Below, one piece after another: positions 7,733 through 16,236 of a stretch of DNA of 64,000 nt. This DNA comes from Bacillota bacterium. GTDB lineage: Bacteria; Bacillota; Desulfotomaculia; Desulfotomaculales; Pelotomaculaceae. The translations under genes were made by a program, and so were the position numbers. The stretch covers positions 1 through 64,000 of the forward strand of contig JAKPTB010000151.1 of assembly GCA_029555205.1 (NCBI GenBank). Reading direction: 5' to 3'. The first letter of the stretch is position 1, and every line of letters begins with the position of its first letter. The notes beneath the pieces are model-generated. The model was not told the origin of the DNA. It ran no database searches and saw only the letters and a list, made by a program, of their open reading frames with translations.

Positions 7733-8359
7733 CTATTTTTTCCAGGCAACAATAAACTCCCTTGCCGCCGACCTGATCTCCCGGCTTCCCAGAATGGCTG
7801 AAATAACGGAAACACCTGCGATGCCGGTCTTTTTTACTTGCTCCAGATTGTTCAGTCCGACACCGCCAATGGCCACTACCGGTATCTTTACACTTTCCTT
7901 AATCAGCTTCAATCCGTCCACACCAATGGGTTTTCCCGCATCGGATTTGCTGGCCGTGTAATAAACCGGTCCCGCCCCAAGGTAATCAGCCCCGTGTTTT
8001 TCCCCGAAAACAGCCTGCTCCACATTGGAAACGGAATAGCCGATTATTTTCCCGGGGCCCATAATTTTCCTGGCAACCTCGATGGGGAGATCCTCCTGCC
8101 CGATGTGCAGTCCTGCCGCATCGACGGCCAGCGCTATGTCCAGGCGGTCGTTGACGATCAGCGGGACGTTGTAGGATGCAGCCAGTTCTTTCATTTTCAG
8201 GGCAATATTATAGAAATCCCTGCTGGAAACCTCCTTTTCCCTCAACTGAACGAGGCTTACTCCGCCTTGCAGGGCCTCTTCCACAACCCCGAAAAAATCC
8301 CTGCCCTTAAGCCAGGACCTGTCTGTGACAAGATAAAGAGTATAATCTAGATGCATTCG
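7733..8359 (-). CDS. thiE: Thiamine-phosphate synthase
   Basis: Joins HMP pyrophosphate and thiazole phosphate to thiamine phosphate. At 208 residues it has normal length. Family motifs are LVQLREKE, VNDRLDIALAVDAAGLHIGQ, GYSVSN, GAGPVYYTASKSDAGKP and VVAIGGV. The ORF track runs 51 codons further upstream inside thiM. The ATG at 8359 is preferred: it has AAAGGAGG nine nt before it and starts the usual MHLDYTLYLVTDR. It overlaps the thiM stop by 13 nt, so the two are translationally coupled. Confidence 0.96.
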   Translation of the reverse strand, partial: RMHLDYTLYLVTDRSWLKGRDFFGVVEEALQGGVSLVQLREKEVSSRDFYNIALKMKELAASYNVPLIVNDRLDIALAVDAAGLHIGQEDLPIEVARKIMGPGKIIGYSVSNVEQAVFGEKHGADYLGAGPVYYTASKSDAGKPIGVDGLKLIKESVKIPVVAIGGVGLNNLEQVKKTGIAGVSVISAILGSREIRSAAREFIVAWKK

Positions 8360-9147
8360 ATCCTGCCTCCTTTCATTATATCTTCCCTGGTCATAGTGTA
8401 TAATGAATCGAACAACTTGACCCTGAATGTACCCGGATAAGGCCCTGAAGCCCGCGCGGCCATTTCCCCGGCCAGCCCCATAATTGCAACCCCGGCAGCA
8501 GCGGCCGCCCAACCGTCCGCAGATGAACCGGCAGCTGCAGCCGCCAGAGCTCCCACCATACAGCCGGCCCCCGTGATCTGCGACAGCATCGGAGTCCCGT
8601 TATAAATGAGACATGTTCTGGCCCCGTCGGTTACAATATCTGTTTTACCGGTTGCTGCAACAACTGTATTATATTTCTTGGCCAGGTTTACGCAGGCCTC
8701 TACGGCATCCTCGCCTTCCTCCAGGGAATCAACCCCCCTGACTTTAGCCCCGTAACCCGCCAGCGCTTTTATTTCCCCTGTGTTTCCTTTGATTATGGTA
8801 ATCCCGGCAAGATCCAGGAGCTTCTTGGTTACCTGCATCCTTCTGGATATAACGCCGCAGGCAACGGGATCAATTACCACAGGCACCTTTAACTCTGCAG
8901 CCTTGAGCGAAGCAGGGATGGCGGCTTCTTCCTGTTCTTTCGAAAATGTACCGATATTAATATAGAGGGCGGAGGCAAAGGGAACAAACTCTTCCACCTC
9001 TGCCACGGCTTCACACATGGCCGGTGAAGCGCCGAAACAGAGCAGGATGTTGGCACAATCATTTATCGTGACATAATTCGTAATGCAATGCACCAGAGGT
9101 GTTTTTGCCCTTACGCTTTCCATAATATCAGCGATTTTAGCGAGCAT
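8347..9147 (-). CDS. thiM: Hydroxyethylthiazole kinase
   Basis: Phosphorylates the thiazole alcohol for salvage. It has 266 residues with the ribokinase-like fold. Characteristic segments are PLVHCITNYVTINDCAN, FGASPAM, DPVACG, IIKGNTGEI and the GAGCMVGA anion-hole motif near the C-terminus with its catalytic region. It overlaps cytX by 11 nt upstream and thiE by 13 nt downstream, so this is one compact operon. Confidence 0.97.
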   Translation of the reverse strand: MLAKIADIMESVRAKTPLVHCITNYVTINDCANILLCFGASPAMCEAVAEVEEFVPFASALYINIGTFSKEQEEAAIPASLKAAELKVPVVIDPVACGVISRRMQVTKKLLDLAGITIIKGNTGEIKALAGYGAKVRGVDSLEEGEDAVEACVNLAKKYNTVVAATGKTDIVTDGARTCLIYNGTPMLSQITGAGCMVGALAAAAAGSSADGWAAAAAGVAIMGLAGEMAARASGPYPGTFRVKLFDSLYTMTREDIMKGGRIECI

Positions 9148-10345
9148 ATTGTTCAGTCCTTATTTTCATCTGGTTTTTGATTAATCGGAAGGTTAAGTAG
9201 ACAATTATTGTTACGGCCATGGCCGGCACTGTAGCTCCCAACACGAGGTCCCGGGAAACAAAGAAATAGTATGCCGCCACCCCTGCGGCTGCGGCTGCCA
9301 GCCCCCAGATATTGAACTTATCACCGGACCGGTCTTCTTTAAACAGAAAATAATCGGCCAGCACCACGGTGAAAACCGGGGCAAACAGCGAACCAATCAG
9401 GTACAGGAAGCTTTCATAATGCTCCATGGGAAAAAACATAGCCAGTACCACTCCCAGTGACGTAAAAGCCAGGATGAGCCTGCCCCTGGAAAACCTTTCA
9501 GATAAATTAAGTGTCGACATAACAGCGGAATAGACATCCAGAAAAGTAGTCGTAACGGTAGATAAAACAACGATGAGCAGGGCTGCAAAACCAAGATTAA
9601 GGCCTGTGAGGATCCCTACGGGGTCCGGTGAACCCGTATAAATTGCCGTAGTCAGGCCGATGATGTACATAAAGGAACTCCCCAGAAAATAACCAGAGAA
9701 ACTGCCCCAAAAGCTTCCCCCGGAGCTTTTCCCCAGCATTGTATAATCAGAGATTAAGGGTAGCCAGGAAAGGGGCATGATAATGCATAATTCAAGGGCC
9801 ATACCCACTGAAATACCAGCAGCAACCTCCTGCGCCTCCTTCCCCTGCAGGACGGTCTGCAGCATGATTACACTTAAAAATAAGAGAAGTAACACTGCAA
9901 TACTATTGACCGCGCTAATTCCCCGCTGCGTATTGAAGGCCCAGATACCAACCAGGAGCCCGGTTAGGATCACCAGGATGAAAAAATTATCAAAACCAAA
10001 GAGCTTCCCGGTGATAGACTGAAGCGACCGGGCACACTGAATCAGCATAATGGCGGTCCAGCCCACCAGCTGGATGATATTAAAAATGGATATTATATAA
10101 GAGCCGCACCTGCCCAGGGAAAGACGTGTTGCCCGAAGGGAGGGGCTTTTCTCCCGGAAGCCGATGATCCCCACAAAAGCAAAGATTAATGTCCCGATTA
10201 AATGACCCAGCAGAATTATCAGAATCCCGTTTCTCAGACCAAGGGGGGCGAGGAGACTCCCGGTCATAATTTCGGCCAGGGATACGGCCGCCCCGAACCA
10301 GAGCGTGAACATATTAAAGCTTCCCAGTGTACCCGCTTTATTCAA
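9137..10345 (-). CDS. cytX: CytX-type hydroxymethylpyrimidine transporter (NCS1 family)
   Basis: Integral membrane permease of 402 residues with about 12 hydrophobic segments. The N-terminus (FNMFTLWFGAAVSLAEI, GLRNGILIILLGHLIGTLIF) is typical of the CytX branch of cytosine/purine permeases. This branch is regularly found in thiamine operons and is assigned to HMP uptake. It starts with TTG in a TTGA overlap with the thiD stop. With thiD and thiM it forms a salvage route for pyrimidine and thiazole moieties. Confidence 0.9.
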   Translation of the reverse strand: MNKAGTLGSFNMFTLWFGAAVSLAEIMTGSLLAPLGLRNGILIILLGHLIGTLIFAFVGIIGFREKSPSLRATRLSLGRCGSYIISIFNIIQLVGWTAIMLIQCARSLQSITGKLFGFDNFFILVILTGLLVGIWAFNTQRGISAVNSIAVLLLLFLSVIMLQTVLQGKEAQEVAAGISVGMALELCIIMPLSWLPLISDYTMLGKSSGGSFWGSFSGYFLGSSFMYIIGLTTAIYTGSPDPVGILTGLNLGFAALLIVVLSTVTTTFLDVYSAVMSTLNLSERFSRGRLILAFTSLGVVLAMFFPMEHYESFLYLIGSLFAPVFTVVLADYFLFKEDRSGDKFNIWGLAAAAAGVAAYYFFVSRDLVLGATVPAMAVTIIVYLTFRLIKNQMKIRTEQYAR

Positions 10346-11145
10346 ACAAAAACACCAGCCTTTTGATATAAACTATAAAAGTGATGGGTGGGCCCGTACC
10401 CATGACCAAGTTCAATGGAATGGGCAATGGCAGTATTAATGAATTCCTTGGCCAGCCCGGTTGCCTCAGGAAGCGGAAACCCCCTGGCAAGATAGGCCGC
10501 TATGGCGGATGAAAAAGTACAACCGGTACCATGGGTATTTTTAGTATTGATCCTACTCCCCTTATAACACATGAAATTATTCCCGTCATACAGGACATCA
10601 ACCGCATCGCCAGTAAGATGACCGCCCTTGATTATGACATTGGAACAACCCAGTCCCTGTATTTTTTGAGCAGCTTCTTTCATTTCCCCAAGGTTTTCAA
10701 GCCTTTCGCCCGTTAGCAAACCAGCCTCGCAGATGTTGGGCGTAACAACTGTTGCAAGGGGGAACAGCATTTTCACCAGCTGTTCCTTAGCCTCCGGTTT
10801 GAGTAAATGATGGCCGCTTTTTGAAACCATAACCGGGTCAACAACAATATTTTCAGCCTGGTTCTTTTTAAGACAGTCTGCAATAACACTGATGATCCCG
10901 GTATTGAAGACCATGCCGATTTTTACAGCATCAATCTTGATGTCTTCAAACAGACAGTTTATCTGTTTTTCAACAATTTCTTCATCCATCTCCCGGATGT
11001 CCTGAACACCTCTGGTATTCTGGGCTGTTACCGCTGTTATAACACTCATACCATAAGTCCCAAGAGCGCTAAATGTTTTCAAGTCTGCCTGTATTCCTGC
11101 ACCACCGCATGAGTCAGAACCGGCAATCGTCAACACTACCTTCAT
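10342..11145 (-). CDS. thiD: HMP / HMP-phosphate kinase
   Basis: Two-step kinase making HMP pyrophosphate. It has 267 residues. The hallmark N-terminus is [20 protein letters not shown], followed by [16 protein letters not shown]. Other family segments are [15 protein letters not shown] and [15 protein letters not shown] with the catalytic Asp/Cys-type anion hole. First gene of the operon, directly behind the TPP riboswitch and its terminator. Confidence 0.97.
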   Translation of the reverse strand: MKVVLTIAGSDSCGGAGIQADLKTFSALGTYGMSVITAVTAQNTRGVQDIREMDEEIVEKQINCLFEDIKIDAVKIGMVFNTGIISVIADCLKKNQAENIVVDPVMVSKSGHHLLKPEAKEQLVKMLFPLATVVTPNICEAGLLTGERLENLGEMKEAAQKIQGLGCSNVIIKGGHLTGDAVDVLYDGNNFMCYKGSRINTKNTHGTGCTFSSAIAAYLARGFPLPEATGLAKEFINTAIAHSIELGHGYGPTHHFYSLYQKAGVFV

Positions 11146-11172
11146 TTTCTGCCATTACCCCCCATTTTTCAA

Positions 11173-11206
11173 AATAAATAGCGCTTCGCCATAAAGGGAA
11201 GCGCTA
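11173..11206 (-). terminator. Expression-platform terminator of the TPP riboswitch
   Basis: AGCGCTTC and GAAGCGCT form an 8-bp stem, followed on the minus strand by ATTTATTTTG. It sits between the riboswitch and thiD. Confidence 0.8.
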
Positions 11207-11229
11207 AACAAGTACATATATAGTATCGC

Positions 11230-11320
11230 TACAATCCCTCCGCTGGCATTACCCAGATCAGGTTCATTGGGTCAGAACAAATAGTTCTTTCTCAGCCGAT
11301 AACTCAGCTCCCCATGACAG
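11230..11320 (-). promoter_or_regulatory. TPP riboswitch (THI element)
   Basis: The minus strand carries GGGGAGCTGAGTT, the CTGAGA loop (GGCTGAGAAAG), GACCC, TGAACCTGATCTGGGTAATGCCAGCG and GGGA. These are the conserved parts of the thiamine pyrophosphate aptamer. It controls thiD-cytX-thiM-thiE and probably the HAD gene. Confidence 0.97.
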
Positions 11321-11841
11321 TATAAAGTTTTAATTATTGTAACACTTGGATAATGATATTTAAAGACATTTTTTAAAAGTTTTATCAATTTAAAAAAATC
11401 CATCTAAAGCTAATCAAAAAAAAATGACCCTTACCAATTTAAAGGGTCTAAATATAGGGGTAGAAGAAGTTGGAGTTTAAAAGCTAAATTGTTTAATCAG
11501 GATAGGGAATAGACAATTCCCTATCACTGGATAAACACACAGTAAAATTATATTACATACAAAGATTGTTTTCCTTTACTATAGTATATAGTAATACAAC
11601 AAAAAAATAAAGAGTTGTTATGCCATTTTTAAAAAAATTTTTTCAAGAAACAGGTATCCCAGTTGATTTTTTAGGGACCCGGCAGATCAGCTATTTATAA
11701 AGCATTTGCTCAGATCTGGAACAGGACAGCCAACCTTTCAACATTCCTGATGAGCCAGGCATGGCAGACTAAAACACGGCCAGATCCGGCAGTTGGTCAA
11801 CAGCTGGTTGCCCCTAAGTCCATCATGCAGGTAAACCAAAA
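11321..11841. other. Intergenic region with terminators and palindromes
   Basis: No supported gene over about 520 bases. It contains a strong minus-strand terminator (11416-11448), a perfect 10-bp inverted repeat GATAGGGAAT/ATTCCCTATC at 11501-11525 and an operator-like palindrome TTACTATAgtaTATAGTAA near 11577-11595. A 26-codon plus-strand ORF (MPFLKKFFQETG...) begins near 11620 and has only a weak ribosome site. Confidence 0.4.
11416..11448 (-). terminator. Strong minus-strand terminator
   Basis: GACCCTT pairs with AAGGGTC, followed on the minus strand by ATTTTTTTTT. It lies upstream of the thiamine riboswitch and would insulate that operon from read-through. Confidence 0.75.
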
Positions 11842-11863
11842 CCCCGGGAAAGATCCGCCGGGG
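11842..11863 (-). terminator. Terminator of the enoyl-CoA hydratase gene
   Basis: CCCCGG and CCGGGG pair, followed on the minus strand by TTTTGGTTT. It lies about 20 nt after the stop codon. Confidence 0.7.
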
Positions 11864-11884
11864 CTGTTGATGACTCTCAAATTT

Positions 11885-12679
11885 TTAATAACCCTTGAAG
11901 TCTGGTTTTCGCTTCGCCCTGAAGGCTTTTAGCCCTTCCTGGTAATCCGAGGTAGTTGAAGCTTCCAGAACACCTTTTCGCTCAACCTCCAGTTGACGCT
12001 CCAGTAGCGTTAAAAAAGCGTGGTTTAAATCCGCCTTGGCACAGGCAAATGAATGGGTCGCCCCAGTTGCCAGTTGTTCAATCCAGGCGCGGGCAGACTC
12101 TTCAAGTTTCTCCGGTTCCACAACCCGGTGCACCAGCCCCATGGCCAGTGCTTGATCCGCACTATATACGGGATCAAGAAAAACCATTTCGGCTGCCTTG
12201 CTGAAACCCGCCAGTAAACCGACCCACAGGCTCCAACCAACATCCGGCGCCAGCCCCAGGCTGGTATAGGCCTGTTTAAAACGGGCTTGTGAAGAACAGA
12301 GACGCAGGTCACAGGCAAAGGCCAGCGACATGCCCGCACCGCTGACGGCACCATTAATCACAGCCAGCACCGGCTTCGGCATTTGCCGTATCTCCAGCAC
12401 AATCCGGTGCAGGGGGTCCAGGAGTTGCCGGACCGGCTCAGACGGGTCGGAAACGGCAAACTTCTCGAAATAACTGATATCACCGCCGGAACAGAAGGCC
12501 TTGCCGGACCCGGTCAGGACTACCACCCTGATCTCCCTGTCTTTACGGCACATCACCAGGGCACTCAAGAGTTCACTGGAGATGGTTGGCCCAAGTGCGT
12601 TGTAGCGTTCTGGATTATTTAAGGTAATTGTCGCCACAGGACCTTCCTTATTAAACAGGATTTCCTTGAACAAAATCAA
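11885..12679 (-). CDS. Enoyl-CoA hydratase/isomerase family protein (crotonase fold)
   Basis: Cytoplasmic crotonase-family enzyme of 264 residues acting on a CoA thioester. The oxyanion-hole segments are visible: GKAFCSGGDISYF near residue 60 and NGAVSGAGMSLAFACDLRL near residue 105. The following catalytic region has GLAPDVGWSL, with Asp rather than the usual second Glu, as in PaaG-like isomerases. The start is TTG with a GGAGG site just before it. It stands alone with its own terminator, so the pathway (beta-oxidation, aromatic or amino acid degradation) cannot be assigned. Confidence 0.88.
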   Translation of the reverse strand: MILFKEILFNKEGPVATITLNNPERYNALGPTISSELLSALVMCRKDREIRVVVLTGSGKAFCSGGDISYFEKFAVSDPSEPVRQLLDPLHRIVLEIRQMPKPVLAVINGAVSGAGMSLAFACDLRLCSSQARFKQAYTSLGLAPDVGWSLWVGLLAGFSKAAEMVFLDPVYSADQALAMGLVHRVVEPEKLEESARAWIEQLATGATHSFACAKADLNHAFLTLLERQLEVERKGVLEASTTSDYQEGLKAFRAKRKPDFKGY

Positions 12680-12881
12680 ATAAACCTCCTTTACTTGATG
12701 GATTAAGCCGGTAATTGGAGCCGGCCATTTAATTGAAGCTATGGCAGATCTTACCCCTCTGTCATTTCTCTCTTAGATGTTGATATTCCTGTTAGCAAAC
12801 AGATTTTATAAAATATTTCAAAAATTTTTTATAAGATTCTGAGGCGGAGTTTTTTAACCGGCCGATTCATTTTTTAATTAA

Positions 12882-12911
12882 TTGATTGCTCTGGCTTGTA
12901 AATGCTATAAT
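12882..12911 (+). promoter_or_regulatory. Promoter of the yitT-like gene
   Basis: TTGATT, an 18-nt spacer and TATAAT are placed 88 nt before the start codon. The rest of the 12680-12999 gap shows nothing else. Confidence 0.6.
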
Positions 12912-12999
12912 CCTGGTAAGAGTTCCATCGATTTGATCTGTTATGCCTTCGTTAATGGGGGCTGATTTGTTTTTTATGTAAAGTAAAAAGGAGAAAGAA

Positions 13000-13875
13000 A
13001 TGAAAAGAAAAACCAGGGTAAAATTGTTGAAATTCCGAAGGGCATTCCTGGACATGGCAAAAAGGCTTTTAGGCATAGCTGCCGGCTCCTCCTTAATCGC
13101 AATTTCTTTCAATGCCTTCGTCATCCCCTACGGACTTTTATCGGGAGGGGTATCGGGTTTGGCGCTCCTGGGAAACTACATCTTTAACATTCCGGTTTAT
13201 CTGGGAATCTTCCTTTTGAATATTCCCATCTTCCTGTGGGGGCTCAAGGAACTGGACAGGAAATTAATGACCTTCAGCGCAGTGGGGACAATCGTACTGA
13301 TCGCAGTACTTCCTCTATCCAGGCCTTACATTCCGGTCCCCGAACTGGATCTTTTTCTGGCCTGTATCTTCTCCGGTATCGGCAGCGGTCTGGGCCTGGG
13401 GATCGTCTTCCGGAACGGCGCCTCAACAGGGGGCTCGGACATTGTTTCAATGATCGCAAAAAAGAAGAAAAATATCTCCATAGGCACCACCATGTTTTGC
13501 TTTAACGCGGCGGTGCTGGCGCTATCCCTTTACTACTTCGATTTGAAAATAGCCATGTACACGGCTATCAGCATGTGGGTCGGGGGTAGAGTTGCAGACA
13601 CTGTTATAGAAGGATTCAACCGGCACAAGTCGGTCATGATTATTTCAGACAGGAGTCCGGAAATTGCCGATAGAATTATGCGTGAATTAAAACGGGGGGT
13701 GACCTATCTGGAAGGCCAGGGCGCCTATTCCGGAAATGCCAAACTGGTAATCAATTGCGTGGTCAGCCACTATGAAATCGCCAAATTAAATGAAATTGTT
13801 CAGTCAACCGATAAGAAAGCATTTATCTTTGTGACAGAAACAGTTGAAGTTACGGGTAAAGGGTTTACCTGGTAA
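13000..13875 (+). CDS. YitT family membrane protein
   Basis: Integral membrane protein of 291 residues. About five hydrophobic segments (DUF161/YitT region) are followed from about residue 215 by a soluble DUF2179 domain (HKSVMIISDRSPEIADRIMRELKRGVTYLEGQGAYSG). The family is common and of unknown function in Firmicutes. The ATG has a perfect AAAAAGGAG site. It is divergent from the crotonase gene and convergent with the protease gene. Confidence 0.92.
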   Translation: MKRKTRVKLLKFRRAFLDMAKRLLGIAAGSSLIAISFNAFVIPYGLLSGGVSGLALLGNYIFNIPVYLGIFLLNIPIFLWGLKELDRKLMTFSAVGTIVLIAVLPLSRPYIPVPELDLFLACIFSGIGSGLGLGIVFRNGASTGGSDIVSMIAKKKKNISIGTTMFCFNAAVLALSLYYFDLKIAMYTAISMWVGGRVADTVIEGFNRHKSVMIISDRSPEIADRIMRELKRGVTYLEGQGAYSGNAKLVINCVVSHYEIAKLNEIVQSTDKKAFIFVTETVEVTGKGFTW

Positions 13876-13924
13876 AGTAAGAAATACATACCGCCCCGGA
13901 AGACTAAAAAATACTCCTGAGTAA

Positions 13925-14878
13925 TTACAGGCCATTAGATATAACCCTTGCCAGCTCAAGCACCTCACGAATCGGTATGGCTACTCCGGAGGTTTTTTCC
14001 CTACCCTTTTCTGAGTTGCTCAAGGTGCCGAACACGACCCCGACAACCTGATCATTCCTGTCAAATACAGGGCTGCCGCTGTTGCCGGGGTAAATGGGGG
14101 CATCGATGCTGAAAACCCGGTCCGGCTTGCTTCCCACCAGCAAGTACCCCTCCACCTTTCCCTCTACCACAATATTGTTTAGGCTAAGGGGATTTCCCAC
14201 TACCCTGATTTGATCTCCCGGGGCAGGCTCTCCGTTGGCATTCAAAGGCACTGTTGGGAGTCCTTCCGCCTCCAGGGTAAGCACGGCCAGATCGTATTCC
14301 GGCCTGCTGGAACAACGCCTGGCCGGGTAAACTTTTCCATCGGGAAATTTCACCGTTATATTCAAGGCTCCATCAATAACGTGGTGGTTGGTTACAATAA
14401 CACCCCGGGGATCGATATTAAAGCCGCTGCCGGATTTTTGATCAGCAGCAAGGGGTATATTCTGCTTCTGGGAAACAACACTGATTTGTACTACTGCCTG
14501 GAGCAGTTTGGCGTCGATATCCCTTTGAAGCTTGATGGAGTTTAGAACAAGTTCCAGTAACTGCCCCCTGTAAGGAGGCAAAGAGGTCGCCGCCACCAGG
14601 CCAAGAAAGGCCAGGATGGTCAGGAAGGCTACGATACGGAGCCACACCGGCCGGCGCCGCGGTATTTCCTCCTCATCCCCGCTATCCTTATCCTCAATAT
14701 CCTCATCCCCGGGATCATCTTCAAAGGCTCCATAAACATCATAGAAGTCGCCCGTGCCTGGCCCTTCCCGGCTTGATTCATCATCTTCAGGGAACTTCGG
14801 CTCTTCCTTTCCCCCGGTCTTGACAATTTCTTTCTGTTCATCCTGCTTTTCATTGAAACCAGGTTTTTTCCTGTCCAC
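13925..14878 (-). CDS. Membrane-anchored trypsin-like (S1C/HtrA-type) serine protease
   Basis: 317 residues in three parts. First comes an acidic, disordered cytoplasmic N-terminus of about 80 residues. One membrane segment follows (LRIVAFLTILAFLGLVAATSL). Last is an external trypsin-like domain with the catalytic triad His in TNHHVIDG, Asp in YDLAVLTL and Ser in PGNSGSPV. There is no PDZ domain, unlike most HtrA/DegP proteins. A role in envelope protein quality control is likely but inferred. The start ATG follows AGTGGAGTGTGGTAAG. Confidence 0.9.
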   Translation of the reverse strand: MDRKKPGFNEKQDEQKEIVKTGGKEEPKFPEDDESSREGPGTGDFYDVYGAFEDDPGDEDIEDKDSGDEEEIPRRRPVWLRIVAFLTILAFLGLVAATSLPPYRGQLLELVLNSIKLQRDIDAKLLQAVVQISVVSQKQNIPLAADQKSGSGFNIDPRGVIVTNHHVIDGALNITVKFPDGKVYPARRCSSRPEYDLAVLTLEAEGLPTVPLNANGEPAPGDQIRVVGNPLSLNNIVVEGKVEGYLLVGSKPDRVFSIDAPIYPGNSGSPVFDRNDQVVGVVFGTLSNSEKGREKTSGVAIPIREVLELARVISNGL

Positions 14879-15089
14879 TTACCACACTCCACTTCACTTG
14901 AAAGCATGAATAAATATGATTTATAATCAAATCAAACGTGCTATAACATCTATAAAAATCTATTAATATTTCCATCCGCCGGGGCTGCTTTAAAAATCAG
15001 CGTACGCCCGGGAATTAAAGCTATCTTACCGATAAATCTCACCTTCGTCCAGCCTTTCCAGAGTATTTTTCAATAAGAATCAGTAAAAC
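14879..15089. other. AT-rich upstream region of the protease gene
   Basis: About 210 bases with the presumed promoter of the protease gene and no recognisable gene. Confidence 0.4.
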
Positions 15090-15124
15090 AATAAAAAAAC
15101 AGGTCTGGCCCATGAGCCAAACCC
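15090..15124 (-). terminator. Terminator of the 48-residue small gene
   Basis: GGTTTGGC pairs with GCCAGACC (one G-U), followed on the minus strand by TGTTTTTTTATT. It lies about 90 nt after the small gene's stop. Confidence 0.7.
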
Positions 15125-15216
15125 TTTCCGGATGCTCTGTCAAGTTATCAGTTGTTTTATTCTCCAGCCGGCACAGCGCCAGTGACCTTACTTTACAAAA
15201 TGAATATCTTTTAGTT

Positions 15217-15363
15217 TTATGTGCTGGGCCTGTTCTCTCCCCCGGCCCTCCACCTTCTTTTAATCCCGGCGGCTTTTCCCAGATCCCAGGTATCCCGGTA
15301 GCCGGTTCTGGTTGAGCCGGGAACCCCGCACTTCTTTGGTATCCCCTTGATCTTTTTGCTCAT
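15217..15363 (-). CDS. Small basic protein, 48 residues, unknown
   Basis: Too short for the ORF track. It begins MSKKIKGIPKKCGVPGST and ends GGENRPST. A GAGGAGAGG ribosome site lies 4 nt before the ATG, and a good terminator follows downstream, so it looks like a complete transcription unit. The peptide is rich in Lys, Arg and Gly with a single Cys. It has no membrane segment or signal peptide. I do not recognise the family. Nucleic-acid binding or a spore-core type role would fit the charge, but this is a guess. Confidence 0.6.
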   Translation of the reverse strand: MSKKIKGIPKKCGVPGSTRTGYRDTWDLGKAAGIKRRWRAGGENRPST

Positions 15364-15549
15364 AGCACCTCTCCTCTTTTCTTTATACGATCATTTTTCC
15401 CCTGATTTGCAATCCAATGCTTAAACATAATTTCCAGATAGCAAACACTATGTCTTGCGGTTCAATTTTTACCGGAACTAAGGTTGTTGACAGCCCATTT
15501 CAATTATGCTATATTATCTATGCGGTTAATGAAGCAAGTAAATATGTAT

Positions 15550-15637
15550 GCGGCAGTGGCGGAATTGGCAGACGCGCAAGATTCAGGTTCTTGTGGGCAG
15601 TAAGCTCGTGGGGGTTCAAGTCCCTTCTGCCGCACCA
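15550..15637 (+). tRNA. tRNA-Leu (CAG)
   Basis: Class II tRNA with a long variable arm. Acceptor GCGGCAG/CTGCCGC, anticodon stem CAAGA/TCTTG around TTCAGGT (anticodon CAG) and encoded CCA. Confidence 0.96.
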
Positions 15638-15649
15638 GAAAAGACAAGG

Positions 15650-15680
15650 CTTCCGAGATAATCGGGAGTTTTTATTTTTT
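15650..15680 (+). terminator. Terminator of tRNA-Leu
   Basis: CTTCCGA-GATAA-TCGGGAG (one G-U) followed by TTTTTATTTTTT. Confidence 0.85.
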
Positions 15681-15756
15681 CTTCGATGCGCGCCCCCCCG
15701 GTGTATTTTTTCGCCTCAATTCTTTAAGTTATAAAGGCGTCTTCTTTTTGGCCTGC

Positions 15757-15945
15757 TTAAAAAATAAACTGCACCAGCCGGGCAAGAAAGTAAGTAAGGG
15801 AAGCCAGGCAGATACCGTACCCCGTCATCTTCTCGATTTCAGAATCCTCTTTCTCCAACCATTCAAGCGCCTTATCCAGCACGCTGCAACCGGATACAGA
15901 TGAGGTTAACAGGTATTTTTCTTTTTCCCTCCAGACCTTTTCCAT
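15757..15945 (-). CDS. Small membrane-anchored protein (62 residues) behind LexA-like boxes
   Basis: The N-terminal 40 residues are charged and soluble (MEKVWREKEKYLL...LEWLEKEDSEIEKM). The C-terminus is one hydrophobic segment, YGICLASLTYFLARLVQFIF, so it is a likely tail-anchored membrane peptide. An AGAGGGG site lies 5-6 nt before the ATG. A near-consensus promoter (TTGACA, 17 nt, TATGAT) lies just upstream, with two LexA/DinR-like palindromes on it. No family is recognised. Context suggests an SOS-induced small membrane protein, by analogy with LexA-controlled division inhibitors such as YneA or SidA. That function is inference only. Confidence 0.6.
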   Translation of the reverse strand: MEKVWREKEKYLLTSSVSGCSVLDKALEWLEKEDSEIEKMTGYGICLASLTYFLARLVQFIF

Positions 15946-15970
15946 TAAAAATCCCCTCTCTCCGTATATC

Positions 15971-16018
15971 CGTACATATGTTTGCTATAATCATAAAACG
16001 AACACATGTTTTTGTCAA
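15971..16018 (-). promoter_or_regulatory. Promoter with two LexA/DinR-like boxes
   Basis: On the minus strand TTGACA, 17 nt, TATGAT. Box 1 is CGAACACATGTTTT (15999-16012), inside the spacer. Box 2 is CGTACATATGTTTG (15971-15984), just downstream of the -10. The Gram-positive consensus is CGAACATATGTTCG. Each box has two or three mismatches. Confidence 0.6.
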
Positions 16019-16236
16019 TCATTTCTTTTTGAAAGGTGCATCATTTATAATTTTCCAAAGTTAATCTTGAAAACTGATTTCTGGAACCATCTACTGGACC
16101 GCCTCAGCGGTATGGGTTTCTAATCGGGAAATGCCGCAAAAATGAGTAAAAATGACCCAAGGTTGAACCATAAATTATTTCTTGTCACATTCCAGGTCAT
16201 TTACAAATAAAATATTGAAAATCGGAGGTGATTAAG

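Noticed and set aside
15112-15315. 67-codon plus-strand ORF
   Set aside because: It lies over the terminator and the small minus-strand gene and has no ribosome site.
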